Shown: one piece after another, positions 7,419 through 15,105 of the stretch
Numbering within the stretch: the stretch's first letter is position 1
Layout: the number at the start of each line of letters is the position of its first letter
From: a virus
Direction: 5' to 3' (one strand)
Virus record (IMG/VR): IMGVR_UViG_3300035698_010116
Span: 1-56,270 of that record
Length of the DNA stretch: 56,270 bases
The notes under the pieces: generated by a model
Told to the model about the DNA's origin: nothing
The model's input: only the letters and a program-made list of their open reading frames with translations
Databases searched by the model: none
Translations under genes and position numbers: made by a program

Positions 7419-8749
7419 CTGAAGCCGATCTCAAGCCCAAACAACAGCTCGCCGCCGACTTCCTCTACGAACATGACGCCTCGCTGCTCGTGGCGGCGAC
7501 GGGCGACGGCAAGACGATCATCTGCCTGACCACCGTCAAAGAACTGATCGATGACGGTCACCTCAAGCGGGTCATCGTCGCCTGCCCGGCCACGATCGTC
7601 AGTACCAAGGTCTGGTCAAACGAAGCCGACAAGTGGGAACACCTGCAAGGTCTCATTGTCAAGGAGATCGAAGGAGCACCCAATAAACGAAAACTCTTAG
7701 TGGACACGCCCGACGCCCAAGTGCTTGTCATCAGTCTTAACAATCTTGATCACATGCTCCAACTGGATCATCGAGCCGACGGCGTCATCGTGGATGAACT
7801 GTCCAAGGCCGCTGGCAAGCAGGCGCGGGGTTTGCGGACGAAAAAGAAGGGTGACTGCTTCACGTGGCGCGTCGGCATGACGGCGACACCGGTCAGCCAA
7901 GACTTCGAGAAGCTACAGCCCATGGCACGCATCCTCGACGGTGGTAAGGCGCTGGGCCGCAACAAGGACCATTACCTGAAGCAGTACGGCTACTTCGATT
8001 ACGGTGGGCACCAATGGACGATCTTCGACTGGGCCGTACCGGCGATCTTGGATCGCGTGAAGGACCTCGTGCATCTGGTCGAGGACAACAAGGATCAAGA
8101 ACTGCCGCCATTGTTCGAGCATATTTCACGCTTCTCCATACCCCACACAACGGGAGCCATCTACGACCAGATGAAAAAGGAAATGGTTGTCGAGACCGTC
8201 GAGGCGGCGAACGAAGCCGTCAAGTCCGGCAAGCTGCGGCAAATCGCGTCGGGTTTCCTGTACGAGGTCGTCGGCCACACACGCACCGGCAAAGTGATTA
8301 ACAGAGCACGGACACTGGACAGGGCACGAATATCGGCCATGGACAAGTGGCATTATGCACTATGTGGACGTTCCGGTGTCATCTACTATGAATACACCGA
8401 ACAGCTCAATGCCATTACCGTACACTTCCTCAACACCCAGACTATTACCGAAGACATCGAAACGTTCAAGCGCGGCGAGCGCCAACTTCTCGTCGCCCAG
8501 TTCAATTCAATGAGCCATGGCATCGACGGCTTGCAGCATGGCTGCCACGATGCCCTGATCTACCATCCCCTGTGGAGCCGCGATGCAACGGAGCAGGCCA
8601 TGGGCCGTCTCTGGCGCACCGGGCAAACGCACGAGGTGGATATTACGACGCTGGTCTGCGAGGGGTCCTTGGACGATCTGGTGCTTGCACGGGTAGAAGA
8701 CCGGGGGGAATGGATGAAATTGTTCCGAGCACATTTGAAAGGAGATTGA
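7412..8749 (+). CDS. SNF2-type DEAD/DEAH helicase
   Basis: A superfamily 2 helicase/translocase of 445 residues. Motif I is ATGDGKT (K34), motif II is VDEL (D128-E129), motif III is GMTATP and motif VI is QAMGRLWRTGQ. The two RecA-like lobes are complete but compact, without the accessory insertions of chromatin remodellers. With the coupled VRR-NUC gene it probably forms a branch-processing unit in replication or recombination. It is followed after one base by a frameshifted conserved gene. Confidence 0.92.
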   Translation: MLTEADLKPKQQLAADFLYEHDASLLVAATGDGKTIICLTTVKELIDDGHLKRVIVACPATIVSTKVWSNEADKWEHLQGLIVKEIEGAPNKRKLLVDTPDAQVLVISLNNLDHMLQLDHRADGVIVDELSKAAGKQARGLRTKKKGDCFTWRVGMTATPVSQDFEKLQPMARILDGGKALGRNKDHYLKQYGYFDYGGHQWTIFDWAVPAILDRVKDLVHLVEDNKDQELPPLFEHISRFSIPHTTGAIYDQMKKEMVVETVEAANEAVKSGKLRQIASGFLYEVVGHTRTGKVINRARTLDRARISAMDKWHYALCGRSGVIYYEYTEQLNAITVHFLNTQTITEDIETFKRGERQLLVAQFNSMSHGIDGLQHGCHDALIYHPLWSRDATEQAMGRLWRTGQTHEVDITTLVCEGSLDDLVLARVEDRGEWMKLFRAHLKGD

Positions 8750-8750
8750 C

Positions 8751-9281
8751 ATGCCTAGAGTTATCCACGTCAAAAAAGCACGCAAGGCCCGGCCCGAATA
8801 CGGCATTGCCGTGGGCGATAGCTATTACTGGTGGCGGACGCAGCAGCGTCAAGCGCTACTCGAAGGTCTACCCGCGCGCCTCACAGCTCACGATGTCGGA
8901 ATACCTGGGCGCTGCGTACGGGCTACAAGAGCGTATTGAAGACTTGACCGCCGACAATGGTCTCCAAGATGAACGCGATACCCTCGTAGCCGAAATCGAA
9001 GAACTGGCCGAGGAACAACGCAGCAAATTCGAGAACATGCCCGATGGTTTGCAACAAGGCGACACCGGCCAGCTCCTCGAAGAACGCGCTGAAGCGATGA
9101 CAACCTGGGCATCGGACCTGGAGAGCATCGACATCTCGGAACCGGACATGCCCGCATTGACGGAAGAGTTGGGCGACGACGCCAAGTCTGATGAAATCGA
9201 GGAATTGGTTGAGGAAAAGTCCAAGAACATTGGTCGGGCATCCTTGACGAACTGCAAAACCACGAACCGGACATCACATAG
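8751..9281 (+). pseudogene. conserved phage protein (YYWW...KRYS...SQLT type) with two compensating frame changes
   Basis: The ATG follows GGAGATTGAC. The first ~29 codons read HVKKARKARP...DSYYWW in frame 0. The family continuation KRYSKVYPRASQLT... is found in frame +1 after about 8838. The natural ending VQEHWSGILDELQNHEPDIT is back in frame 0 from 9219, after a GAGGAAAAG run. If unshifted, frame +1 runs to 9294 with an implausible tail. The whole protein would be about 176 residues, basic at the start and acidic, coiled-coil-like later. Two single-base indels (+1, then -1) explain everything. Function unknown; the protein type recurs in phage replication regions. Confidence 0.65.
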
Positions 9282-9317
9282 CGTGGTGAGTTAAGAAACT
9301 TTTTAGGAATCTAAAAT

Positions 9318-11621
9318 ATGGCCGACAAATCTTCGGTGGGGCCGGGGCTGTTCCTCGACACCTTGTTCGCCGACGCGGACCCGGACAGCGAGGTCGTGTG
9401 CGTCTCCAAGGGTTTTGCCACGGACGACGGCATGGGCTTCTGGAACGTGGCCGACGACGACAACGTCTTCACGCGGTGGAAACCGGAAAAGCAGCGCGTG
9501 GCGTGGTACTTCTGCGTCTCGACAGTGACCGGCGAGAAGAACGCCAAGGGCACCGCCGTCCTTCGTAAAACCTCAACCTTGGTGAACTATCATGTTCTTG
9601 TTCTCGATGACATCGGTACGAAAGCAACCCCGCCGCCGCTGCGGCCAACCTACAAGATCGAAACCTCGAAGGATAACTTCCAGTGGGGTTACGCACTCGT
9701 ACCGGGGGAAGAATTTAAAAGGTTCGAAGCGCTTGTTCAGTTTTGCCACGACCAGGGATGGGGTGATAAAGGTGCAGGCGGCTGCTATCGCATTATGCGG
9801 GTGCCCGGATCCTGCAACATCAAACAGGGATGTGGCAACTTCAAATCCTGCGTTACCGAGTGGAACCCGGACGAAGTGTGGGAACTCAACGATCTTGCCA
9901 CCGCGTTGGGTTGCACCGATCTCGACACACGAGCCAAAGCCGCGAAGGGGGCCAAACGGACGCTGAAGGGCGTCCAGACAGCGCTGCCTGCGTTGTCCGG
10001 GTCCATCGACCCTCTGTGGGACTGGTTCGCCGCCCAGGGCCGTGTTGTGATCGACAACGGCGGCGATTTCATCGATATCGAATGTCCGTGGAAGGACGAG
10101 CACACGTCAGGGGGAGAAACCGCAGGATATTCCCCGCTGGGGCGCGGCGAAGGCGATTGGGTACAGAGCCGGGGTTTCCGTTGCCTGCATGAACATTGCC
10201 GGGGGCGGCATTTCAAGGACATGATGAAGAAGGTGGCCGAGGACGGCGCGCCGCGCGTGTCGGGGATCGACCCGTTGCCGTGGCTACAACACCGTTACAC
10301 GTACATCGGCTTCGGTTCGCTGATCGCCGATCTGCATCAACGCCGCATCGGGGGTCAGTGGCTCTGGGATTTCGAGGACTGGGGCAAGATGCACAAGGGC
10401 CGGATACTCGTGCCGGGGCGGGAGCAGCCCATCGAAATGAAGACGGCCTTTCTGGAGCACAAGAAAACACGCAAGGTCATCGGTACCAAATATTGGCCGG
10501 TCAAGGCTGAAGAGGATATCGACGTCGTCGTTTGCAACGAGCAGGAATTCGTTAACAAATACACCCCACCGAATCATCCTTACACAACGGTCGATCCCGA
10601 CGTGTTCCTCGATCACGTGGACTTCCTATTGCCGGTCGATACCGAGCGCGATCTTTTTCTCGACTGGCTGGCGCATAAAATCCAGAACCCCGATGTCCGA
10701 TCCTACGCGGTGATCATGATCGCGGAAGACGGATACGGCGTGGGCCGGTCCTGGCTGCGGGCCATGCTGGAGCGGGTGACGCCCAAGATGGTACAGACGG
10801 CAACCCTGCCGCAGCTCATCGGCAAGGGCACGGCAGCGGAAAACAACTACAACGACTGGGCAGCGGAGTGCCAATTCCTCGTGGTCGAGGAGGCCAAGGA
10901 CAACATGTCCAAGGATGATTTTTACCACGGCTACGAGACCTTCAAGAAGAACGTGGACACGCGCGTGACCACGGTTCGGGTGAACCCCAAATATGGCCGG
11001 ACACGGGACGACTTCATGTTCTTCAACGCCCTGATCTTTTCCAACCACTCGGATGCACTGGCGATCCCCGGCAACGACCGGCGCTGCTGCGTGCTGACCA
11101 ACCCCGCCGTGATGGCGGGCGTCGAATACTACGACAGGCTTGAGGGTAGCCTGAGCAGCGACGAGGCGGCGCGGGTCTACTGGTATCTGATGGAGCGAGA
11201 CATTACAAACTTCGATCACGTGTACCCGCCCACCACGTCGGGCAAGCTGCTGATGACCGAGCAAAACGTGCTGCCCTCCGTCGAGATAAAAAACCACATA
11301 GTGGAGCATTGCGCGGGACAGATTTTCACTAAGAAAATGCTCAAGTCGAAGGTCATTTCGGCGGCGCACGCGCTCGATTATGAATCGATTGCGGCTACTC
11401 CGGGGGGTATTATACGCACGTTATGGGGGAAAATGGGTTCGCTGCGCGGCGATCCGAGGGGTGCCAGATACTACATAAACGGTGCGCAAATCGAGGTAAG
11501 GGCAATTTTGGAAAAACCTAAGTGGGTGCAACACGACTTTGACCGGAACAAGATAATTTTTGAAGAGGAGCTGCTAAAAAACGATATTACGGGTGGAAAA
11601 GGGTTGACTTTGGTGAAATAA
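9318..11621 (+). CDS. primase-helicase (RepB-like primase domain plus SF3/DUF5906-like ATPase)
   Basis: A 767-residue replication protein. The N-terminal third resembles the RepB-like/archaeo-eukaryotic primase of phages (NYHVLVLDDIGTK, followed by a Cys/Asn-rich CYRIMRVPGSCNIK segment). Residues ~240-310 contain a CHC2-like region (ECPWKDEH ... CLHEHCRGRH). The C-terminal half is a DUF5906/P4-type helicase. Its P-loop position reads AEDGYGVGRS, so the usual Lys is Arg, and the downstream acidic motif is FLVVEEAKD. It would prime and unwind at the origin together with the family A polymerase. It closes the rightward replication operon. Confidence 0.88.
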   Translation: MADKSSVGPGLFLDTLFADADPDSEVVCVSKGFATDDGMGFWNVADDDNVFTRWKPEKQRVAWYFCVSTVTGEKNAKGTAVLRKTSTLVNYHVLVLDDIGTKATPPPLRPTYKIETSKDNFQWGYALVPGEEFKRFEALVQFCHDQGWGDKGAGGCYRIMRVPGSCNIKQGCGNFKSCVTEWNPDEVWELNDLATALGCTDLDTRAKAAKGAKRTLKGVQTALPALSGSIDPLWDWFAAQGRVVIDNGGDFIDIECPWKDEHTSGGETAGYSPLGRGEGDWVQSRGFRCLHEHCRGRHFKDMMKKVAEDGAPRVSGIDPLPWLQHRYTYIGFGSLIADLHQRRIGGQWLWDFEDWGKMHKGRILVPGREQPIEMKTAFLEHKKTRKVIGTKYWPVKAEEDIDVVVCNEQEFVNKYTPPNHPYTTVDPDVFLDHVDFLLPVDTERDLFLDWLAHKIQNPDVRSYAVIMIAEDGYGVGRSWLRAMLERVTPKMVQTATLPQLIGKGTAAENNYNDWAAECQFLVVEEAKDNMSKDDFYHGYETFKKNVDTRVTTVRVNPKYGRTRDDFMFFNALIFSNHSDALAIPGNDRRCCVLTNPAVMAGVEYYDRLEGSLSSDEAARVYWYLMERDITNFDHVYPPTTSGKLLMTEQNVLPSVEIKNHIVEHCAGQIFTKKMLKSKVISAAHALDYESIAATPGGIIRTLWGKMGSLRGDPRGARYYINGAQIEVRAILEKPKWVQHDFDRNKIIFEEELLKNDITGGKGLTLVK

Positions 11622-11821
11622 CCTAACGTCTACCTAATTTCGGCCTAATTGATTTTCGTTTGTTTCTAATGTGTTACGACCCCTATAGGTCTATTAGGTA
11701 TTTAGGTTATAATAATAATAATAATATTAAATATACTCTATATAGTGGGTATATTAGAGGGGTATCATATTGGGTTTTCAGCACTCCATAGAATTTCTGC
11801 CTAATTCCTAGTCCTACCTAA
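11622..11821. repeat. AT-rich segment with phased CCTAA/TTAGG motifs; possible origin or control site
   Basis: CCTAA occurs at 11622, 11633 and 11644 (exactly 11 bp apart, overlapping the primase stop), TTAGG at 11694 and 11702, and CCTAA again at 11800 and 11817 with CCTAG/CCTAC variants between. Between the clusters lie an (AAT)n run and a strongly AT-rich stretch. No ORF is credible here. Iterated, helically phased motifs beside an easily melted region and a primase gene suggest an origin or a protein-loading site. Confidence 0.5.
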
Positions 11822-11862
11822 CGGCGGCGCGCGCGCGCAATACATCAAAAAGGGGTGTAGAC

Positions 11863-11899
11863 AAAAAAAGCCGCCGCCCTGCGTGAGCAGGACGGCGGC
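11863..11899 (-). terminator. rho-independent terminator of the leftward middle operon
   Basis: On the minus strand, a 13-bp stem (GCCGCCGTCCTGC with one G-U pair to GCAGGGCGGCGGC, loop TCAC) is followed directly by seven T residues. It lies just beyond the stop of the last leftward gene, so it ends that operon and shields the AT-rich segment and the converging primase gene. Confidence 0.85.
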
Positions 11900-11907
11900 G
11901 GGGTGGC

Positions 11908-12195
11908 TTAGTTTTCGATCATGTCGAAGATTTCAGGTGTGGGGCCTTCAACAAGGGTTGGTTTTAGTTCCCTTATTCTGTTCACCATGCCGGTTTGGTT
12001 ACTTGCCAGGATGAAGCGGGTGAACTGTTCGAATGAGCACCGGATGCGTTTTTCCCGGTAGGGGCCATCGGTGAAGCATTTGGTGAGGCGACGCATTGTG
12101 GGCTGGTCCCCGTATGGGAAGGCCGTCCATAAGGCCGCGCTTTGTTGGGCGTGTGTTTTTGCATGTACAATGTAGGTGAATTCAACGTAGGCCAT
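11908..12195 (-). CDS. hypothetical protein
   Basis: A 95-residue unknown protein and the last gene of the leftward middle operon. The ATG was chosen for the GAGGAAGGAAGA upstream; a longer frame exists but runs through the neighbour. It is a mixed alpha/beta protein with a basic central part (MRRLTKCF...YREKRIRCSF), no metal or catalytic signature, and an acidic C-terminus. Confidence 0.7.
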   Translation of the reverse strand: MAYVEFTYIVHAKTHAQQSAALWTAFPYGDQPTMRRLTKCFTDGPYREKRIRCSFEQFTRFILASNQTGMVNRIRELKPTLVEGPTPEIFDMIEN

Positions 12196-12211
12196 TCTAG
12201 TCTTCCTTCCT

Positions 12212-12460
12212 CTAGAGGTTTTTGTCAGCCCATTCACGATGGGTGAACGGGAGATCGATGAGAGCCTGCTGGCCAGCGGCATCGGCCACACGGCCCAGCT
12301 CGTCGAGCACGCGCAGGCGTACGCGCTTGTTCGAGGCGATGAAGGCGCGGGAGACCCAGGTGCCACCGGAGCGGAGCTGGACGATCCACTGGTTACGGTC
12401 GCCGGTGATGCGGGTCTTCGCGTTGACCATCAGCACCTCGATTTCATTTTGCTTCGGCAT
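12212..12460 (-). CDS. hypothetical small protein
   Basis: An 82-residue unknown protein. The first half is beta-like (EVLMVNAKTRITGDRNQWIVQLRSGGTW) and the second half is a basic helix region. It overlaps the upstream ribbon-helix-helix gene by 17 nt, which suggests coupled translation of a DNA-binding pair, but nothing in its own sequence proves DNA binding. Confidence 0.65.
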   Translation of the reverse strand: MPKQNEIEVLMVNAKTRITGDRNQWIVQLRSGGTWVSRAFIASNKRVRLRVLDELGRVADAAGQQALIDLPFTHREWADKNL

Positions 12461-12599
12461 CGGCGTGTTCCTTCATCCATTCGGTGATCATGAACAGGGC
12501 TTGGTTGGCGGGTGAGCGGCAGGCTTCGACGGCCATTACCTTGATGCGGTCCAGCGTTTCGTCGGGCAGGCGAACCGACAGGCGGGTGGTGTTAGTCAT
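12444..12599 (-). CDS. Arc/CopG-like ribbon-helix-helix protein
   Basis: A 51-residue protein with the ribbon-helix-helix pattern: strand TRLSVRLPDETLDRI, helix, turn, second helix ANQALFMITEWM and an acidic tail. Proteins of this size form dimers that bind operators through the strand pair; here the contact residues would be Arg/Ser/Arg of the strand. The start is chosen at MTNTTRL, overlapping the end of the upstream gene by 8 nt. It may regulate this operon (inference). Confidence 0.75.
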   Translation of the reverse strand: MTNTTRLSVRLPDETLDRIKVMAVEACRSPANQALFMITEWMKEHADAEAK

Positions 12600-12942
12600 T
12601 GGCGGGGGCTTCCGGTAAGAGGGATTTAAGGAAGGCCAGTTCGGCCTTGGCGAGATCGCGTGAGGTGTCGTCGTACACCACGGCGGGTTCCAGGCTACCG
12701 AGTTTACTGAAGTAGTCGGACCATGGATCGTAGGGGGTGTCCGTGCAGCCGGCGTCCTTGGCGGCAATTGTGACCGGGCAGGTTTCAAGAATGCTGTTGT
12801 CGGCTCTTGTCCGTGTGCAGTTATCATGGAACCTTTTACACAGGGCGCAGTTGCGGCCTCCTAGATCCGGACCTTTTCTGGCGACGATTTTTTCCCATTT
12901 GCGAATGGATTTCTTCAGCGCGATTTTTGTTCCTTTAAGCAT
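12592..12942 (-). CDS. Cys-rich small phage protein (possible metal-binding)
   Basis: A 116-residue protein with a basic, helical N-terminus and a cysteine group CALCKRFHDNC ... CPV ... GC, a pattern common in small phage 'CxxCx6C' proteins that probably bind zinc or an Fe-S cluster. The end is an amphipathic helix. The ATG overlaps the end of the upstream reading frame (ATGCTTAA). Function unknown. Confidence 0.7.
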   Translation of the reverse strand: MLKGTKIALKKSIRKWEKIVARKGPDLGGRNCALCKRFHDNCTRTRADNSILETCPVTIAAKDAGCTDTPYDPWSDYFSKLGSLEPAVVYDDTSRDLAKAELAFLKSLLPEAPAND

Positions 12943-13084
12943 TGGCGGGGTCCTTTCGGTTGGCGTTGCGGAGGGCCGCACGCCAGTGGGCGTGCCACAG
13001 GCGTTTCATGTTGCTGTCGCGGGCCCTGAACATGGCGCGCAGGAAGAGATGGGCCCTGCGGAGGTGTTCAGTTTGTGTGGTTAT
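12935..13084 (-). CDS. small basic protein with an apparent ATA start codon
   Basis: The frame codes for 49 residues rich in Arg, His and Trp (HLRRAHLFLRAMFRARDS...). It ends in an 8-nt overlap with the next gene. No ATG, GTG or TTG lies at the expected start. Instead ATA overlaps the upstream stop as ATAA, 5 nt after GAGG. An ATGA junction with G changed to A would keep the stop and lose the start. Internal ATGs (giving 32 or 24 residues) lack a ribosome binding site. Either ATA is used, or the base is wrong or mutated. Confidence 0.55.
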   Translation of the reverse strand: MTTQTEHLRRAHLFLRAMFRARDSNMKRLWHAHWRAALRNANRKDPANA

Positions 13085-13299
13085 CGGTACCTCGTTTTCG
13101 ACGGGCGGGATTTGACGGTGACGACATCGAATTCTTCGGGGCCGAGGGGTTTCGTGAAGTCAATCTCTGTCCGCGAGGAGTAGTCGTATTCGGTGTAGGG
13201 GTAGACGGTGCCGTGCACGGTGTCGCGCACGGCTTGGGCTTTCGTGCACTTGGTATCCATGCGGACGACCAGTGTTACTTCGTGGCGTTTCTGTTTCAC
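13081..13299 (-). CDS. hypothetical small protein (KRHEVTLVV type)
   Basis: A 72-residue protein starting with GTG inside a GTGA junction with the upstream gene. The start MKQKRHEVTLVVRMD...CTKAQAVRD resembles small phage proteins of two strands, a helix and a strand, often encoded near small Cys-rich genes. No function is known. The tail is basic (VKSRPSKTRYR). The TAA at its end creates the ATAA junction discussed for the following gene. Confidence 0.7.
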   Translation of the reverse strand: MKQKRHEVTLVVRMDTKCTKAQAVRDTVHGTVYPYTEYDYSSRTEIDFTKPLGPEEFDVVTVKSRPSKTRYR

Positions 13300-13475
13300 G
13301 TTGCGATCCTTTCAATTTCCTTCGTGGAGATTTCGAAGGGCATGCTGACGGCCATCCGGTCATGGAGGAAGGCCTGCCATTCGGCAGGTGTCATGGAGAG
13401 GGAATTGCCGTCGGCATCACATAATAAGACGGGCTTGTTCCGGGTGTTGGCGAACACGATGTTCGTGACGATCAT
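13296..13475 (-). CDS. hypothetical small protein
   Basis: A 59-residue frame: ATG overlaps the upstream stop (AAATGATC) and the product reads MIVTNIVFANTRNKPVLLCDADGNSL... followed by a helix containing EWQAFLHD, ending in GTGA with the next gene. The two short strands followed by an amphipathic helix look like a genuine small domain. No family is recognised. Support comes from coupling at both ends. Confidence 0.6.
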   Translation of the reverse strand: MIVTNIVFANTRNKPVLLCDADGNSLSMTPAEWQAFLHDRMAVSMPFEISTKEIERIAT

Positions 13476-13660
13476 TTGGTCATGCCCCCTTCAGGGTTTT
13501 CGATTTGACGAAGCAGACCGTCGGCCAGTTCGAGCCGGTGATCGACTTCCTTGTCCATGATGGGGATGACGTAGAAGTTACCGCCATCGTCGGCACCTTC
13601 GGCTCTCTCCACCATGCTCATGAGCAGGCGGATGATCGTGGAGGGATCGTAGTTTGGCAC
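13472..13660 (-). CDS. hypothetical small protein
   Basis: A 62-residue protein. I chose the GTG start (VPNYDPSTI) because it is preceded by AAAGGTTTATTGCC, the same leader that precedes the ATG of the gene two hairpins upstream at 16044. The longer ATG form has no ribosome binding site and begins within the hairpin. The sequence has a helix rich in Met/Leu, a strand pair (NFYVIPIMD) and a C-terminal helix. Function unknown. Confidence 0.65.
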   Translation of the reverse strand: MPNYDPSTIIRLLMSMVERAEGADDGGNFYVIPIMDKEVDHRLELADGLLRQIENPEGGMTK

Positions 13661-13676
13661 GGCAATAAACCTTTCA

Positions 13677-13698
13677 GGGGGTAGCTGCAACTACCCCC
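13677..13698 (-). promoter_or_regulatory. stem-loop upstream of the 62-residue gene
   Basis: GGGGGTAG pairs perfectly with CTACCCCC around a 6-nt loop, between the stop of the VWA gene and the AAAGG ribosome binding site of the next gene. There is no T-run after it in the direction of transcription, so processing, RNA stabilisation or translational control is more likely than termination. Confidence 0.6.
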
Positions 13699-13706
13699 GC
13701 TGAGTG

Positions 13707-15011
13707 TCAGAGTTTGATCTTGATGACTTTACCGAACGGCGGCGGGTCACCGAAGAATTCACCCGTCGAGGCCCAGATCACGGGGCAGTCAGGTTCGGAC
13801 GGGTACTGGTTGTCGCCACCATCGGTGAAGACGACGATCAGGTCGAAGTCATCGAGGATACCCAAGGCGTCGGCTTTGGTGAAGGGGGCCCGGAACTTAG
13901 TGCCGCCGGTGCGGCGGCGGATCCTCTCCGGTTCTTCACCGTCTTCGATTTCTTCAGGCTCGCAGGCGACCGTGTCGAACTGGATCAAGGTAATTTTCTC
14001 GAAGCCCATCTCGCGGGCGATGTAGAGGCTATCGCCCATGAACTGCGAGAATTCTTTCGGGGTTACGGAACCGGAAGCGTCTGTGAAAATGGCCAGATGA
14101 CCCCGCTGTTCGCCATCAAGGGCTGGGATGACCAGGCTTCCCCCCAGATAACGGCGGTTCTGCTTGGCGAAGGAGAAGTCGTCAGGGCAGAAGTCCACGA
14201 TGGTCTCGCGCATTTCTTCCCGCCAATCGATGCTGGGTTTATCGGTGGCGATGATGGCGGAAGCCAGGGCTTCCGGCATTTGTCCCCGGTTGCGGGCGAT
14301 ACCTGCGGCGACGGCGATGGTCTGGGCAATTTCCTTTTCGGCTTCGGTGGTTTCTTCGGGGGTTAGGGCTTCGCCGGTTTCTTCGTTCTTGGCGTCTTTG
14401 ACATGACCCCAAGGGCAGTCGTCTTCGGCTTCGTCATTGTCCGGTGAAGGTTCACCATCGGAACCTGAACCCGAACTTCCACCTTCGCCCGGTTTGTTTT
14501 CGGGCTCGGGCTTGGATTTCTTTTCGGCGTTGAGGATGTCATAGACGTCTTCGGTGCTCATCCCCACGAAGCGGGGGTCGAGTAGACCGTCTTCGGGCAT
14601 CCGGTAGGCTTCGTCCTTGACTTCGTGGCCCATGAGCCAGTCGCGGGTCGAGTTGCGGATGACATCGTCGGAGTAGGCGCGGGTCAGGCCAATGAGGACA
14701 AGGATCAGATTAATCACATAGTCAGCGGCTGCGTTCCACAGCTTGGGGTCGCGGTTGCCCCGGCGCAGGTGATGCTTGAACACCTTGTGCAGGATTTCGT
14801 GCAGCAGCACGAAGGTGACCTTGGCCATGGTGCAGGTGTTGACGAAGACCCAGCTCCACCAGAGACGGGCACCGTCGGTTACCATGGTGCCCTTTTCCGT
14901 CATTTCGTAGACGAAGCTGAACATGATGGTTGCGAAGAAACATTCGTTCTTGGTCACGAACATGCGACCGATACTCATTTTCTTTTCGGCGCGCTTGATT
15001 TCTTCGGACAT
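13707..15011 (-). CDS. VWA-like metallopeptidase-domain protein (DUF2201 type)
   Basis: A 434-residue protein of the putative metallopeptidase plus von Willebrand A type. The N-terminal domain has HEILH (71-75), a zincin-like HExxH. A long acidic Gly/Ser/Glu/Asp linker follows, and the C-terminal VWA domain carries a DASGS metal-ion (MIDAS) motif and FTDGGDN. Such proteins pair with MoxR AAA ATPases, as here with the gene two upstream. The host target is unknown. The ATG follows GAAAGGCAACCCC. The gene lies between two intergenic stem-loops. Confidence 0.88.
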   Translation of the reverse strand: MSEEIKRAEKKMSIGRMFVTKNECFFATIMFSFVYEMTEKGTMVTDGARLWWSWVFVNTCTMAKVTFVLLHEILHKVFKHHLRRGNRDPKLWNAAADYVINLILVLIGLTRAYSDDVIRNSTRDWLMGHEVKDEAYRMPEDGLLDPRFVGMSTEDVYDILNAEKKSKPEPENKPGEGGSSGSGSDGEPSPDNDEAEDDCPWGHVKDAKNEETGEALTPEETTEAEKEIAQTIAVAAGIARNRGQMPEALASAIIATDKPSIDWREEMRETIVDFCPDDFSFAKQNRRYLGGSLVIPALDGEQRGHLAIFTDASGSVTPKEFSQFMGDSLYIAREMGFEKITLIQFDTVACEPEEIEDGEEPERIRRRTGGTKFRAPFTKADALGILDDFDLIVVFTDGGDNQYPSEPDCPVIWASTGEFFGDPPPFGKVIKIKL

Positions 15012-15059
15012 GGGGTTGCCTTTCAGGTCTGAGTATTAACGGGTAAATGGTTAAAGGAA

Positions 15060-15074
15060 CCGGGCACTGCCCGG
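15060..15074 (-). promoter_or_regulatory. stem-loop upstream of the VWA gene
   Basis: CCGGGCA-C-TGCCCGG, a 7-bp inverted repeat with a minimal loop. A second, weaker GGGC/GCCC repeat lies at 15085-15098 in the same gap. It sits between the stop of the middle gene of the AAA/VWA trio and the VWA leader, and no T-run follows. It is one of a series of hairpins in this operon. Confidence 0.5.
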
Positions 15075-15105
15075 CCCAATGGTGCGGGCACCGCCCGGCC
15101 TGATA

